From Oxalobacter sp. (GTDB lineage: Bacteria; Pseudomonadota; Gammaproteobacteria; Burkholderiales; Burkholderiaceae_D): DNA of 5,611 bases. Under the pieces are notes generated by a model. That model did not search any database. It was not told the DNA's origin and worked only from the letters and a program-made list of their open reading frames with translations. How positions within the stretch are numbered: position 1 is the stretch's first letter; the number at the start of each line of letters is the position of its first letter. Position numbers and translations under genes: made by a program. Positions 1 through 5,611 of this stretch are shown here, one piece after another. The stretch covers positions 1 through 5,611 of the forward strand of contig JAAZED010000297.1 of NCBI GenBank assembly GCA_012512465.1, in the 5' to 3' direction.

Positions 1-1
1 C

Positions 2-502
2 GACAAAGGGCTGGAAAAACTGGGTACGCTGGTCAAGGCATTGAAAGGGCGCCCGGCCTTAAAGCTGGATGTGACCGGGTGTTATGACCCCGAAGCGGAC
101 AAGGCCGGGCTGGCAAGGCAGGCAATCAACCGGAAGGTGCGTGAGTTAAAGAGAAAAGAAATGGGGGAAAAAGGAGAAAACCTGCGTTTAAGCCAGATAA
201 CGGTCAGCGACAAGGAATATGCCAAACTGCTCAAGGAAGTCTATAGTGACGCCGACTTCAAGAAGCCGCGCAATTTTATCGGCTTCCAGAAGTCGTTACC
301 GGCAGCCGAGATGGAAAAACTCATGATCCAGAATTATCCGGTGACAGAGGAAGAATTCATGGGGCTGGCAGACAAGCGGGCAGCGAATGTGAAGGCCTGG
401 CTGCTGGATAAAGGGGAGATTCCCCAGGAGCGGGTCTTTATCCAGGCCAGCAAGAAAAAGACAGGTGATAATGCCACCCGGGTGGATTTTTCCCTGCACT
501 AG
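2..502 (+). CDS. DUF748-type envelope protein, C-terminal 166 residues (5' end outside window)
   Basis: The reading frame is open from the first complete codon (DKGLEKLGTLVKAL...) to a TAG stop at 500-502, so this is the tail of a larger gene. The TTG at 41 is internal and not a real start. The pattern of leucines followed by RPALKLDVTG.YDPEAD..GL near the beginning of the fragment, and LADKRAANVKAWLLDKGEIPQERVFI near the end, matches what I remember of the C-terminus of DUF748 proteins. These are large AsmA-related proteobacterial proteins thought to act in the cell envelope. The middle is rich in Lys and Glu and looks like a charged helical linker. No membrane segment is present in the visible part. 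A cysteine (VTGCYDP) sits where many relatives seem to carry another residue. The stop codon lies inside the CTAG that borders the inverted-repeat element at 499-681. The family call is from memory and moderately sure; the substrate or exact role is unknown. Confidence 0.75.
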   Translation, partial: DKGLEKLGTLVKALKGRPALKLDVTGCYDPEADKAGLARQAINRKVRELKRKEMGEKGENLRLSQITVSDKEYAKLLKEVYSDADFKKPRNFIGFQKSLPAAEMEKLMIQNYPVTEEEFMGLADKRAANVKAWLLDKGEIPQERVFIQASKKKTGDNATRVDFSLH

Positions 503-517
503 GGCGTGTTAACACTA
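503..517 (+). repeat. Left terminal inverted repeat of the MITE-like element
   Basis: The sequence ggcgtgttaacacta is a perfect inverted match to 663-677. It begins directly after the TAG stop of the DUF748-type gene. Confidence 0.8.
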
Positions 518-566
518 AACAGCCTGCTGCAAAGCCGTTGTGTCCCCAATGGCGATGTTGCCTCGA

Positions 567-612
567 AAAATCTGAATTTGACGTAGGTCTACTACGCCTG
601 CATCCAGATTTT
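567..612. repeat. Central two-level hairpin inside the MITE-like element
   Basis: An outer 8-bp stem pairs aaaatctg (567-574) with cagatttt (605-612). An inner 5-bp stem pairs cgtag (582-586) with ctacg (592-596) around a 5-nt loop. The two stems are separated by internal loops of 7 and 8 nt. It lies near the middle of the 175-bp body and is the apex of the foldback structure made by the terminal repeats. There is no U-run after the stem, so it does not look like an intrinsic terminator. Confidence 0.6.
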
Positions 613-662
613 CCGATGCGCCTTTCCCTTTGAAACAAAACGACTTTTCGCGAACAGCGGTC

Positions 663-677
663 TAGTGTTAACACGCC
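663..677 (-). repeat. Right terminal inverted repeat of the MITE-like element
   Basis: The sequence tagtgttaacacgcc is the exact reverse complement of 503-517 and is followed by the second CTAG copy at 678-681. Confidence 0.8.
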
Positions 678-748
678 CTAGGGCTTTGTTTGATGCAGCT
701 CAGTCTTTGGGCGAAAAAGCATGAGGTATCAGTAATGTCTGTGGCAGA

Positions 749-994
749 GTGTCCTTACCCTGTTTTATCAGGAAGGGGTTGTACCAGGAGCAACAGGCGG
801 CAACCTGTGAAGAACAGGCATTCGGAAAAAACCTGCATGGTGCAGCCAAAACCAGCTTTGTGAAAAAATGCGTAACGGATACGCCCTCTGAGTCGGCAGC
901 ACAAAGCTGTGAGGTGAAGGCAGCGGAAAAGAATCTGCATGGCGCAGCCAAAACCAGTTTTATGAAGAAGTGCATTGAAACGACGTCAAACTGA
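749..994 (+). CDS. PsiF-repeat small protein, apparently without signal peptide
   Basis: The frame encodes two PsiF-type repeats. Each starts at a Cys followed 20 residues later by a second Cys (repeat 1 codons from 806, repeat 2 from 908; period 102 bp, 34 residues). The 11 residues KNLHGAAKTSF are identical in both copies, and 17 of 22 positions match from Cys to Cys. The preceding QEQQAATC resembles the QQQ...C lead-in of PsiF proteins, which are normally small exported proteins of unknown function named after the phosphate-starvation-inducible psiF of E. coli. No ATG exists in frame after the stop at 722-724. The first usable codon is GTG 749, with no good ribosome site, and the resulting 81-residue product lacks the hydrophobic leader expected for the family. 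The differences between repeats are largely at third codon positions (aac/aat, ggt/ggc, agc/agt), which argues that both copies were selected as protein. The gene may be intact with a missed start, or a remnant that lost its 5' end. It converges on the GGDEF-EAL gene with a 7-bp gap. Confidence 0.65.
   Translation: MSLPCFIRKGLYQEQQAATCEEQAFGKNLHGAAKTSFVKKCVTDTPSESAAQSCEVKAAEKNLHGAAKTSFMKKCIETTSN
806..984 (+). repeat. Tandem 102-bp repeat encoding the two PsiF units
   Basis: Position 806 (tgt gaa) and position 908 (tgt gag) begin two copies offset by exactly 102 bp. Similarity is strongest over the stretch encoding KNLHGAAKTSF at about 827-859 and 929-961, and fades after the second Cys. It is a protein-level repeat typical of the PsiF family and not a recent DNA duplication, because synonymous differences have accumulated. 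Confidence 0.7.
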
Positions 995-1001
995 CAGGGT
1001 A

Positions 1002-3131
1002 TCAGACGAGCAGTTCCAGCAGATGTTTTAAGGGCAGAGGCTTGTGATACAGGTACCCCTGCATGATATGGCATCCCCATTTCTGCAGGTATTGTGCCTG
1101 TATTTCTGTTTCCACTCCCTCGGCAATGAGGGTCATATCGAGGCCCTGTGCGATTGAAATAATTGCAAGGACAACCGGGTAGTCGCCATCCGGATCGTTG
1201 ATCTCACTGACAAACGAGCGGTCAACCTTGATCGTCTGTATCGGGAAACGATGCAGGTAAGCCAGCGAGGAATAACCGGTTCCAAAATCATCAATCGAGA
1301 TATCCACACCGATATCATTCAGTTCATTCAATTGGATAATGGCATTGGCGGGATTGCGGATGCAGATGTTTTCCGTGATTTCCACCTGGAATAACCCGGG
1401 TGAAATGCTGTGCCGTTTCAACGCCCCCTGTATTTTGCGGGGGCAGTCACAGCGGTCGATATACTGTGGCGACAGGTTGATTGAAATGGGCACAATCTCT
1501 TTTTTGAGCGTTTTCGCAATGTGGATGTCGTAACAGACGGCTTCCAGCATCCACTCTGTCATCGGAATGATCAGCCCGTTTTCTTCTGCCAGCGGCAGAA
1601 ATTCACCGGCAGCCAACAGTCCCCGCTCAGGGTGGTTCCAGCGCATGAGCGCTTCAGCGCCAATGATTTTTCCGCTGGCGAGGTCCACCTGCGGCTGGTA
1701 GTACATCTCCAGTTCATTACGCTCAAGCGCCCGACGCAAGGCGCGTTCATGGGAAAGGATATGAGGCGCGCGCGCCATGGTCTGGTTGTAAAACAAGATG
1801 CCATTTTTGCCCTGTGTCTTGACATGGCTCATGGCGATATCAGCATTGCCGATCAGTTCTTCCACTGTCGTGCCATCTTCAGGATACATGGCAATGCCGA
1901 TGCTCGCGGTAATGGTCAGTTTTTCTTTATCTGCCGCTATCTCAAATGGTGCCCCGAGGCTCTCTGCGCAGCGGGTTGCGATATCCTGGACCCGTTTCGG
2001 GTCGGACAATCCCGGCATTGCCAGGACAAATTCATCGCTGCCAAGACGCGCAACGATGTCGCTGTAGCGTGCGATTTCTTTTAACCGTGCGGCAACCTGT
2101 TTGAGCAGGAAGTCACCCTTGGCATGGCCCAGCGAGTCGTTAATCAGCTTGAAGCGGTCAAGATCGATAAAGAGAATGGTCAGTCCTACCTGGTATTTTT
2201 TGGCATGCTGCAGTTCGGCATCCAGTTTTTCTTTCAGCAGTGCACGATTGGGCAGGCTGGTGAGCGCATCGTAATTGGCATGAAAAGAAATAATCTCCTC
2301 GGCACGCTTATTATCAGAAATGTCGCGCGCAATAAGATAGGTTCCCTTGACCTGATGCATGGATGAGATGGAAAACTGCAGATTCATCAGGGTCAGTAAA
2401 AATGATGCCGGATGCGCTTCCTCTTTCGTGCACAGCCGCAATTCTGTCTGCAGAAATGGCTCGGTCCGGTGATCAAATACAGCGGTCGCCCGCTCAAGAT
2501 CGGGCGGGTGAACCAGCCTGGAGTAATGTTGCAGCGACAGTTCATCGGGGAGGTATCCCAAAAGCGTTGTCACGCTTTCATTGATAAAGGTGATCTGGCC
2601 GCGTTCATTCAACGTGCAGACAATATCCGGCACATGGTTTACCAGGCTGCGATACAGTTGTTCGGAATAACGCAATTGCAATGATATGGAACGATTTTCC
2701 GCTTCCAGGAAGCGCTTGGAAAGCGCGTTTCTGACATCCTGGAGCAACTCTTCCGGAGAATAGGGTTTTTTCAGAAAACGATAGGCACCACGGCGGTATG
2801 CCTGGCTGGCGGCATTGGCTTCCGTCGTTGCCGAAAGTACAATAATGTCGGGATTGAACGCCTGTTTACTGATGAAATCCATCAGGACATACCCTTCAAG
2901 ATCCGGAAGATCCAGATCCAGCAGGATCAGGTCAAAATGGCCCTTTCTCAACAGGCGAAATGCCTCAAGGCCTGAGGTGGCTATGGCCGTTTCTGATGGG
3001 TACTCCTCCAAAAGTGCCAGAATACTGGCAAGGTGCTGTGGCTTGCCATCCACCAGCAGGATGCCTGGTGAAAAAACAGCGTCAGGGGTATTCGCCGGAA
3101 AAAGAGATTGCTGGGTTTTTGTGCTTGTCAC
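1002..3131 (-). CDS. REC-PAS-GGDEF-EAL c-di-GMP signalling protein (709 aa)
   Basis: This is a cytoplasmic response-regulator-type enzyme of c-di-GMP turnover with no membrane segment. Residues about 22-138 form a receiver domain with phospho-acceptor Asp72 (LILLDLDLP), Ser100 and Lys122 before Pro. The usual acidic pair reads D28-G29, so one Mg2+ ligand is missing. Residues about 155-275 are a PAS domain. Residues about 285-450 are GGDEF, with FIDLDRFKLIND, the I-site RxxD as R355-Y-S-D358, and the signature G364-S-D-E-F368 instead of GGDEF. Residues about 460-705 are EAL, with E493-A-L, N552, E584, D614-D615 (DDFGTGYSSL), K635, E671 (EGVET) and Q691. All the expected phosphodiesterase residues are present, so c-di-GMP hydrolysis is the safest prediction; cyclase activity is uncertain. 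The start is GTG at 3131-3129, with a weak AGG 7 nt upstream and no nearby in-frame ATG. It lies 23 bp after the kinase gene, its likely phospho-donor. A shorter or longer N-terminus is possible. Confidence 0.95.
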   Translation of the reverse strand: MTSTKTQQSLFPANTPDAVFSPGILLVDGKPQHLASILALLEEYPSETAIATSGLEAFRLLRKGHFDLILLDLDLPDLEGYVLMDFISKQAFNPDIIVLSATTEANAASQAYRRGAYRFLKKPYSPEELLQDVRNALSKRFLEAENRSISLQLRYSEQLYRSLVNHVPDIVCTLNERGQITFINESVTTLLGYLPDELSLQHYSRLVHPPDLERATAVFDHRTEPFLQTELRLCTKEEAHPASFLLTLMNLQFSISSMHQVKGTYLIARDISDNKRAEEIISFHANYDALTSLPNRALLKEKLDAELQHAKKYQVGLTILFIDLDRFKLINDSLGHAKGDFLLKQVAARLKEIARYSDIVARLGSDEFVLAMPGLSDPKRVQDIATRCAESLGAPFEIAADKEKLTITASIGIAMYPEDGTTVEELIGNADIAMSHVKTQGKNGILFYNQTMARAPHILSHERALRRALERNELEMYYQPQVDLASGKIIGAEALMRWNHPERGLLAAGEFLPLAEENGLIIPMTEWMLEAVCYDIHIAKTLKKEIVPISINLSPQYIDRCDCPRKIQGALKRHSISPGLFQVEITENICIRNPANAIIQLNELNDIGVDISIDDFGTGYSSLAYLHRFPIQTIKVDRSFVSEINDPDGDYPVVLAIISIAQGLDMTLIAEGVETEIQAQYLQKWGCHIMQGYLYHKPLPLKHLLELLV

Positions 3132-3154
3132 GCGAGTGCCTATGATGCAAGGTT

Positions 3155-5293
3155 TTACGGTCCCACTTCTTCTGCTGTATGCGCCGGGATCAACAGGTTG
3201 AATACTGTGCCCCCCGCACCTGACTGACAGTCTATCTGTGCCTCGATCTGGTTGATCAGGCTGTAGACGCTACGCAGTCCCAATCCCTGGTGATCCTTTC
3301 CTTCTGTTATGGTTGTTATCGTTGTTGGCTGAAACCCGTTTTTCAGGATGGTTTCTGGAATGCCGGGTCCTGTATCGCGAATGGAAAGCGCGTAGTATGT
3401 CGTGTTTTCCTGTTCAACCAGGCCTTTATGGGTAATCATGATTGAGCCATCGCCCGGCATGGCTTCAACCGCATTTTTGATCAGGTTTACCAGTACCTGT
3501 CTCAGCAGGTTTTCCGGTGAACGGACCAGCATTTTTTCCGGCAGGGCGGATGAGGCATGGGTGATGATTTGCAGATTGTCCGGAATAAAGCGGGTTTCAT
3601 GAAAAAGGGCAATGACATCCTGAACAAGTGCCTTGATGTCCGTGCGCCCGCTCTGGGCTTTTTTGGAATAGGCCGGGTCACTCATTTCGTTGATCAGTTT
3701 GCCAAGACGGACTACTTCCTCATTCAGAATCGAAATAACCTTTTTCTCCTGCGAATGCTCATCAACCTGTTTATTGAGAACAAACAGGTAATTCCTGATA
3801 ACTGCCAGGGGGGTATTGACTTCGTGAGCCATCTCCTGTGAAATCCGCCGGTGTTTTTCTTCTGCCAGCGCGACTTTATTATCGATCGTTTTTTTCACAT
3901 CAAGAAGATGGTTCCAGGCCGAAATAAACTGCCTGCCAAAATAGATCAGGCGGTATTTATCCTCACGAAGTGCCTCAAGCTGCGTTGGCGAAACGCTGGC
4001 GAAAATCAGGCCGGGGCACTCTCCATTGCCTGCCAGCGGCAGTAAAAGCCAGCTTGTTCCGCCCAGCAGCCTGGCCATGTTTTTTTCCGGTGTGAGAGAA
4101 AGATCATCCAGCCCCGGGATAAATGCCGGCAGCATGTGAGTGAAGGACTCTGCAATCCATCCCGGTGAAACCGCGGCAACAGGATGTCCTTTCAATTGTT
4201 CAACCGTTTTGTTAATGGCGATGACCTTGTACTGGCCGGGCGTACCCTCCTGCCAGAGTAAAACGGTACTGTTTAAGGAGAACAGTGCCGAAGCGGCTTT
4301 GAGTGCCGCGTCCTGGAGATCGGTTTCTGTTTTATGACCAAGAAAAAAGCGTCCCAGTTCGGATGCCTGTATCAGGCTGGAAAGTTCCAGGTTGATCTGT
4401 TGCTGAACAGGGAAAGGTGGCGGTTGCTGTACGACTCCTTCCTGGAGTGTGCCCAGGTCAGAGATATCCAGGCCAAGATAGGCAGCTGATTCATCAGCAT
4501 CCCGGTGCGTCTCGGCAACGATTTGTATCGTGATGGGTATCGGAAACTGGTAATGGCGTGCAATCGTCTCAATAGCCGGGTCATCCGGTGCACATTCCGC
4601 CAGCCGATTTGACATGTGAATCAGCCGGGCCAGATTATCCGGCAGTGCTTGGGGCGCAAGCGTGCTGTGATGATGCGCGACGCTTTCCGCAAAGGCCGTA
4701 CCGAAATCCCATTGCCTGATCAGTGCGGCGCCAGCCTCGGCATGGTCAATGCCAAGCGTCTCGTATTCTTTTTCACATAACCCGGATGTGTCAGGAAGCG
4801 TAAAGAGATCCTGGTACAGGTCCGGTACCACAGCGAGCAGGGCTAAACGCCCGATATCATGCATGAGCCCCGCAAGATAGGCTTCGTCAATATTGGATAG
4901 CCCCATGTACCAGGCGGCTTTTCTGGCAATAATGGCGGTTTTCAGCGAATGCAGCCAGAAAAAATGCAAATCCTGATGCTGGAAAGCCGGCAGGTTATTG
5001 AAATTCTGGAAAACGGATTCATTAATAACCACCATCCGAACCAGGTGTGTGCCCAGGGTGATGAGGCTTTGTTCCAGCTTGTTTTGCTGGCCCAGGTGAC
5101 GGTAAGCCGGGCTGCTGGCAACCTGCAGGATTTTGTGGGTCATGGCCGGGTCCTGTTCAATCAGGCCGGCAAGATCGGAAATGGTCGTATTGTCTTTCTG
5201 GCACATCGCCATCAGTCTTAGCAGCACATGCGGCAGGGATGGCAGCCGTGCTGTCGAAAAACGGTTCAGGATTTCTGATTTGAGTGCTGACAT
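3155..5293 (-). CDS. HDOD-GAF-like-histidine kinase (712 aa)
   Basis: This is a soluble sensor kinase. Residues about 10-215 are an HDOD domain: RLPSLPHVLLRL and DLAGLIEQDPAMTHKIL at the front, then H145-D146 (AGLMHDIGRL), H184 and a His triplet at 207-209. HDOD domains are relatives of HD phosphohydrolases used mainly in signalling; enzymatic activity is not established for them. Residues about 300-465 look like a GAF-type sensor, assigned from position and general pattern and less certain. Residues about 475-540 form the dimerisation/phospho-acceptor domain with H490 in AHEVNTPL. E491 and T494 complete the ExxT pattern linked to phosphatase activity in this class. Residues about 592-705 are the ATPase domain with N-box N603/N607, D640-T-G-P-G644, F654 and GLGL at 670-673. 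No transmembrane helix is seen, so the signal is probably intracellular. The ATG start is at 5293-5291 with only a weak purine tract upstream. It is the first gene of a likely two-gene operon with the REC-PAS-GGDEF-EAL gene, which would be its phosphorylation target by proximity. Confidence 0.93.
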   Translation of the reverse strand: MSALKSEILNRFSTARLPSLPHVLLRLMAMCQKDNTTISDLAGLIEQDPAMTHKILQVASSPAYRHLGQQNKLEQSLITLGTHLVRMVVINESVFQNFNNLPAFQHQDLHFFWLHSLKTAIIARKAAWYMGLSNIDEAYLAGLMHDIGRLALLAVVPDLYQDLFTLPDTSGLCEKEYETLGIDHAEAGAALIRQWDFGTAFAESVAHHHSTLAPQALPDNLARLIHMSNRLAECAPDDPAIETIARHYQFPIPITIQIVAETHRDADESAAYLGLDISDLGTLQEGVVQQPPPFPVQQQINLELSSLIQASELGRFFLGHKTETDLQDAALKAASALFSLNSTVLLWQEGTPGQYKVIAINKTVEQLKGHPVAAVSPGWIAESFTHMLPAFIPGLDDLSLTPEKNMARLLGGTSWLLLPLAGNGECPGLIFASVSPTQLEALREDKYRLIYFGRQFISAWNHLLDVKKTIDNKVALAEEKHRRISQEMAHEVNTPLAVIRNYLFVLNKQVDEHSQEKKVISILNEEVVRLGKLINEMSDPAYSKKAQSGRTDIKALVQDVIALFHETRFIPDNLQIITHASSALPEKMLVRSPENLLRQVLVNLIKNAVEAMPGDGSIMITHKGLVEQENTTYYALSIRDTGPGIPETILKNGFQPTTITTITEGKDHQGLGLRSVYSLINQIEAQIDCQSGAGGTVFNLLIPAHTAEEVGP
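3308..3325 (-). repeat. Two 9-bp codon repeats (Thr-Thr-Ile) in the kinase ATP-lid
   Basis: On the minus strand the codons read aca acg ata then aca acc ata, giving T657-T-I-T-T-I662 just after F654 and before the GLGL motif. The ATP-lid is the variable loop of the ATPase domain, so small duplications are tolerated there. The frame is preserved. Confidence 0.6.
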
Positions 5294-5328
5294 AATCGAC
5301 CAAGGTTCCGTAATCAGGAAAACCGTAT

Positions 5329-5356
5329 GGTATAAAGCCTGCGACGGTTTTGTTGA
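5329..5356 (-). promoter_or_regulatory. Candidate sigma70-type promoter for the kinase/GGDEF-EAL operon
   Basis: Read on the minus strand, tcaaca (5356-5351, 4 of 6 to the -35 consensus) is followed after 16 bp by tatacc (5334-5329, 4 of 6 to the -10 consensus). Transcription would start near 5322, giving a leader of roughly 28 nt before the ATG at 5293. The position is good but the boxes are only moderate matches, so this is tentative. Confidence 0.35.
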
Positions 5357-5382
5357 CTAAAAAGTAACATAAAAATTATTTT
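5353..5382 (+). promoter_or_regulatory. Candidate promoter reading rightward
   Basis: On the plus strand ttgact (5353-5358, 5 of 6 to the -35 consensus) is followed after 18 bp by tatttt (5377-5382, 4 of 6 to -10). It overlaps the -35 box of the candidate leftward promoter and the inverted repeat at 5368-5387. It would serve a gene beginning near or beyond the right edge. AT-rich DNA yields such matches by chance, so confidence is low. Confidence 0.25.
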
Positions 5383-5387
5383 TTATG
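5368..5387. repeat. Perfect inverted repeat, possible operator
   Basis: The arms cataaaaa (5368-5375) and tttttatg (5380-5387) surround ttat. It sits about 75-95 bp upstream of the kinase start, just behind the candidate leftward promoter. The symmetry could bind a dimeric regulator; I cannot name one. Confidence 0.45.
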
Positions 5388-5436
5388 CATCATTAAACCA
5401 TTTTTTTAATGGATTACATGTTTATTTAATTGCAAC

Positions 5437-5454
5437 TTGTTGAATTTGTTGAAA
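5437..5454. repeat. Tandem 9-bp direct repeat ttgttgaa(t/a)
   Basis: Two head-to-tail copies, ttgttgaat (5437-5445) and ttgttgaaa (5446-5454), differ only at the last base. They are spaced about one helical turn apart and could be an activator site, or simple chance in AT-rich DNA. Confidence 0.4.
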
Positions 5455-5544
5455 TTAACCCCTGTTGCATAAAGACGACAGCTCACACGTGACTATAAGC
5501 GGCTGGAGTATCAGGTCATAAAAATGCGATGAACAGGCAAGGAT

Positions 5545-5611
5545 ATGCCAGAAGCGCTTTATGCTGGTTTTCTGAAAGGGCGGCTGAGACAGGGCGAATC
5601 GGCCAGGTGTC
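5545..5611 (+). CDS. Possible start of an unidentified gene, cut by the right edge
   Basis: From ATG 5545 a frame stays open to the window end (MPEALYAGFLKGRLRQGESARC), following a stop at 5530-5532. An AGG at 5535-5537 lies 7 nt upstream, a weak ribosome site. The competing frame from ATG 5529 (MNRQGYARSALCWFSERAAE...) is also open to the end, but its early codons look less natural and its upstream AGG at 5513-5515 is 13 nt away. Twenty-two codons are too few to recognise a family or to be sure that either frame is coding. If real, the gene is divergent from the kinase operon. Confidence 0.25.
   Translation, partial: MPEALYAGFLKGRLRQGESARC

Larger units (their letters stand above)
499..681. 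mobile_element. MITE-like inverted-repeat element between CTAG copies
   Basis: Positions 499-517 and 663-681 form a perfect 19-bp inverted repeat. The outermost four bases on each side are CTAG (499-502 and 678-681), which is its own reverse complement and so can be read as a 4-bp target duplication. That leaves 15-bp terminal repeats, ggcgtgttaacacta at 503-517 and its reverse complement at 663-677, around a 175-bp body with no convincing ORF. Each terminal repeat contains the palindrome gtgttaacac. The subterminal sequences (about 518-545 and 634-662) are also imperfectly complementary, so the whole unit can fold back on itself. Small size, terminal repeats and lack of a transposase gene fit a MITE. 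A CTAG target agrees with the YTAR target known for part of the IS5 family, but the parent element is not identified. Removing one CTAG copy plus the body would leave the upstream stop codon intact. Confidence 0.72.
5294..5544. other. AT-rich intergenic region between the kinase gene and the right-edge frame
   Basis: There is no convincing gene here. The stretch from about 5335 to 5460 is clearly richer in A and T than the flanking coding DNA. It holds a perfect 8-bp-arm inverted repeat (5368-5387), a second short one (5398-5412) and a 9-bp direct repeat (5437-5454). It also has candidate promoter boxes in both directions, which suits a shared control region of divergent genes. From 5470 onward the base composition returns to that of coding DNA. 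Confidence 0.6.

Noticed and set aside
804..818. Inverted repeat cctgt-gaaga-acagg
   Set aside because: Five-bp arms inside a coding repeat are expected by chance, and the second PsiF unit does not keep it.
693..860. Alternative plus-strand frame from ATG 693 as the true N-terminus of the PsiF gene
   Set aside because: The product (MQLSLWAKKHEVSV...) is in a different frame from the PsiF repeats, has no signal-peptide character and ends at a stop near 860.
700..1080. Minus-strand open frame of 126 codons across the PsiF region
   Set aside because: Its internal repeat is only the antisense image of the PsiF repeats on the plus strand, which carry the recognisable protein motif.
1584..1600. 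Perfect 7-bp-arm hairpin ttctgcc-agc-ggcagaa, with a 13-bp match at 4029-4041
   Set aside because: Both copies lie in coding DNA for the local sequence Leu-Pro-Leu-Ala. The shared bases follow from the same residues and codons, with no sign of a regulatory role.
1521..2084. Long plus-strand open frame (187 codons) inside the GGDEF-EAL gene
   Set aside because: It is antisense to well-conserved GGDEF and EAL motifs and its product resembles no family. It is a shadow of the real gene.
5398..5412. Hairpin ccatt-ttttt-aatgg as a terminator
   Set aside because: The stem is only 5 bp, AT-rich and not followed by a U-run beyond the loop, so it would be too weak to terminate.

Overview
The window most likely comes from a Gram-negative proteobacterium of mid GC content. 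A betaproteobacterium of the Burkholderiales/Oxalobacteraceae type is my best guess. That guess rests on the combination of a DUF748 protein, a PsiF-repeat protein and multidomain c-di-GMP signalling proteins, and no sequence search was possible.

Layout, left to right. (1) Positions 2-502 (+) hold the C-terminal 166 residues of a DUF748-type envelope protein whose start lies outside the window. (2) Its TAG stop sits exactly on the left edge of a short non-coding inverted-repeat element (499-681). The element has 15-bp perfect terminal inverted repeats between two CTAG copies and looks like a MITE-type insertion. (3) A small PsiF-repeat gene follows (749-994, +). It has two 34-residue repeats, but no signal peptide is visible in any frame, so it may be a 5'-damaged remnant. 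(4) Two large genes on the minus strand, separated by only 23 bp, fill 1002-5293. The first transcribed (5293 to 3155) encodes a soluble HDOD-GAF-like-histidine kinase. The second (3131 to 1002) encodes a REC-PAS-GGDEF-EAL protein. (5) The right end (5294-5611) is an AT-rich intergenic region with short inverted and direct repeats, a plausible promoter for the minus-strand pair, and possibly the first codons of a divergent + strand gene at the edge.

How the genes may work together: the kinase and the receiver-carrying c-di-GMP enzyme look like a cognate pair in one operon. The HDOD/GAF-like N-terminal half would act as a cytoplasmic input. The kinase core would phosphorylate Asp72 of the partner's receiver, and the phosphorylation state would set the balance between a probably active EAL phosphodiesterase and a GGDEF domain carrying a GSDEF variant. 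The receiver lacks the second residue of the usual acidic pair (VDG instead of VDD), so the phospho-switch may be unusual. The pairing is inferred from gene order and domains; nothing in the sequence proves it. I see no wholly new system. The items most worth a second look are this kinase/c-di-GMP pair with its altered receiver, the stop-codon-hugging MITE, and the signal-less PsiF gene.
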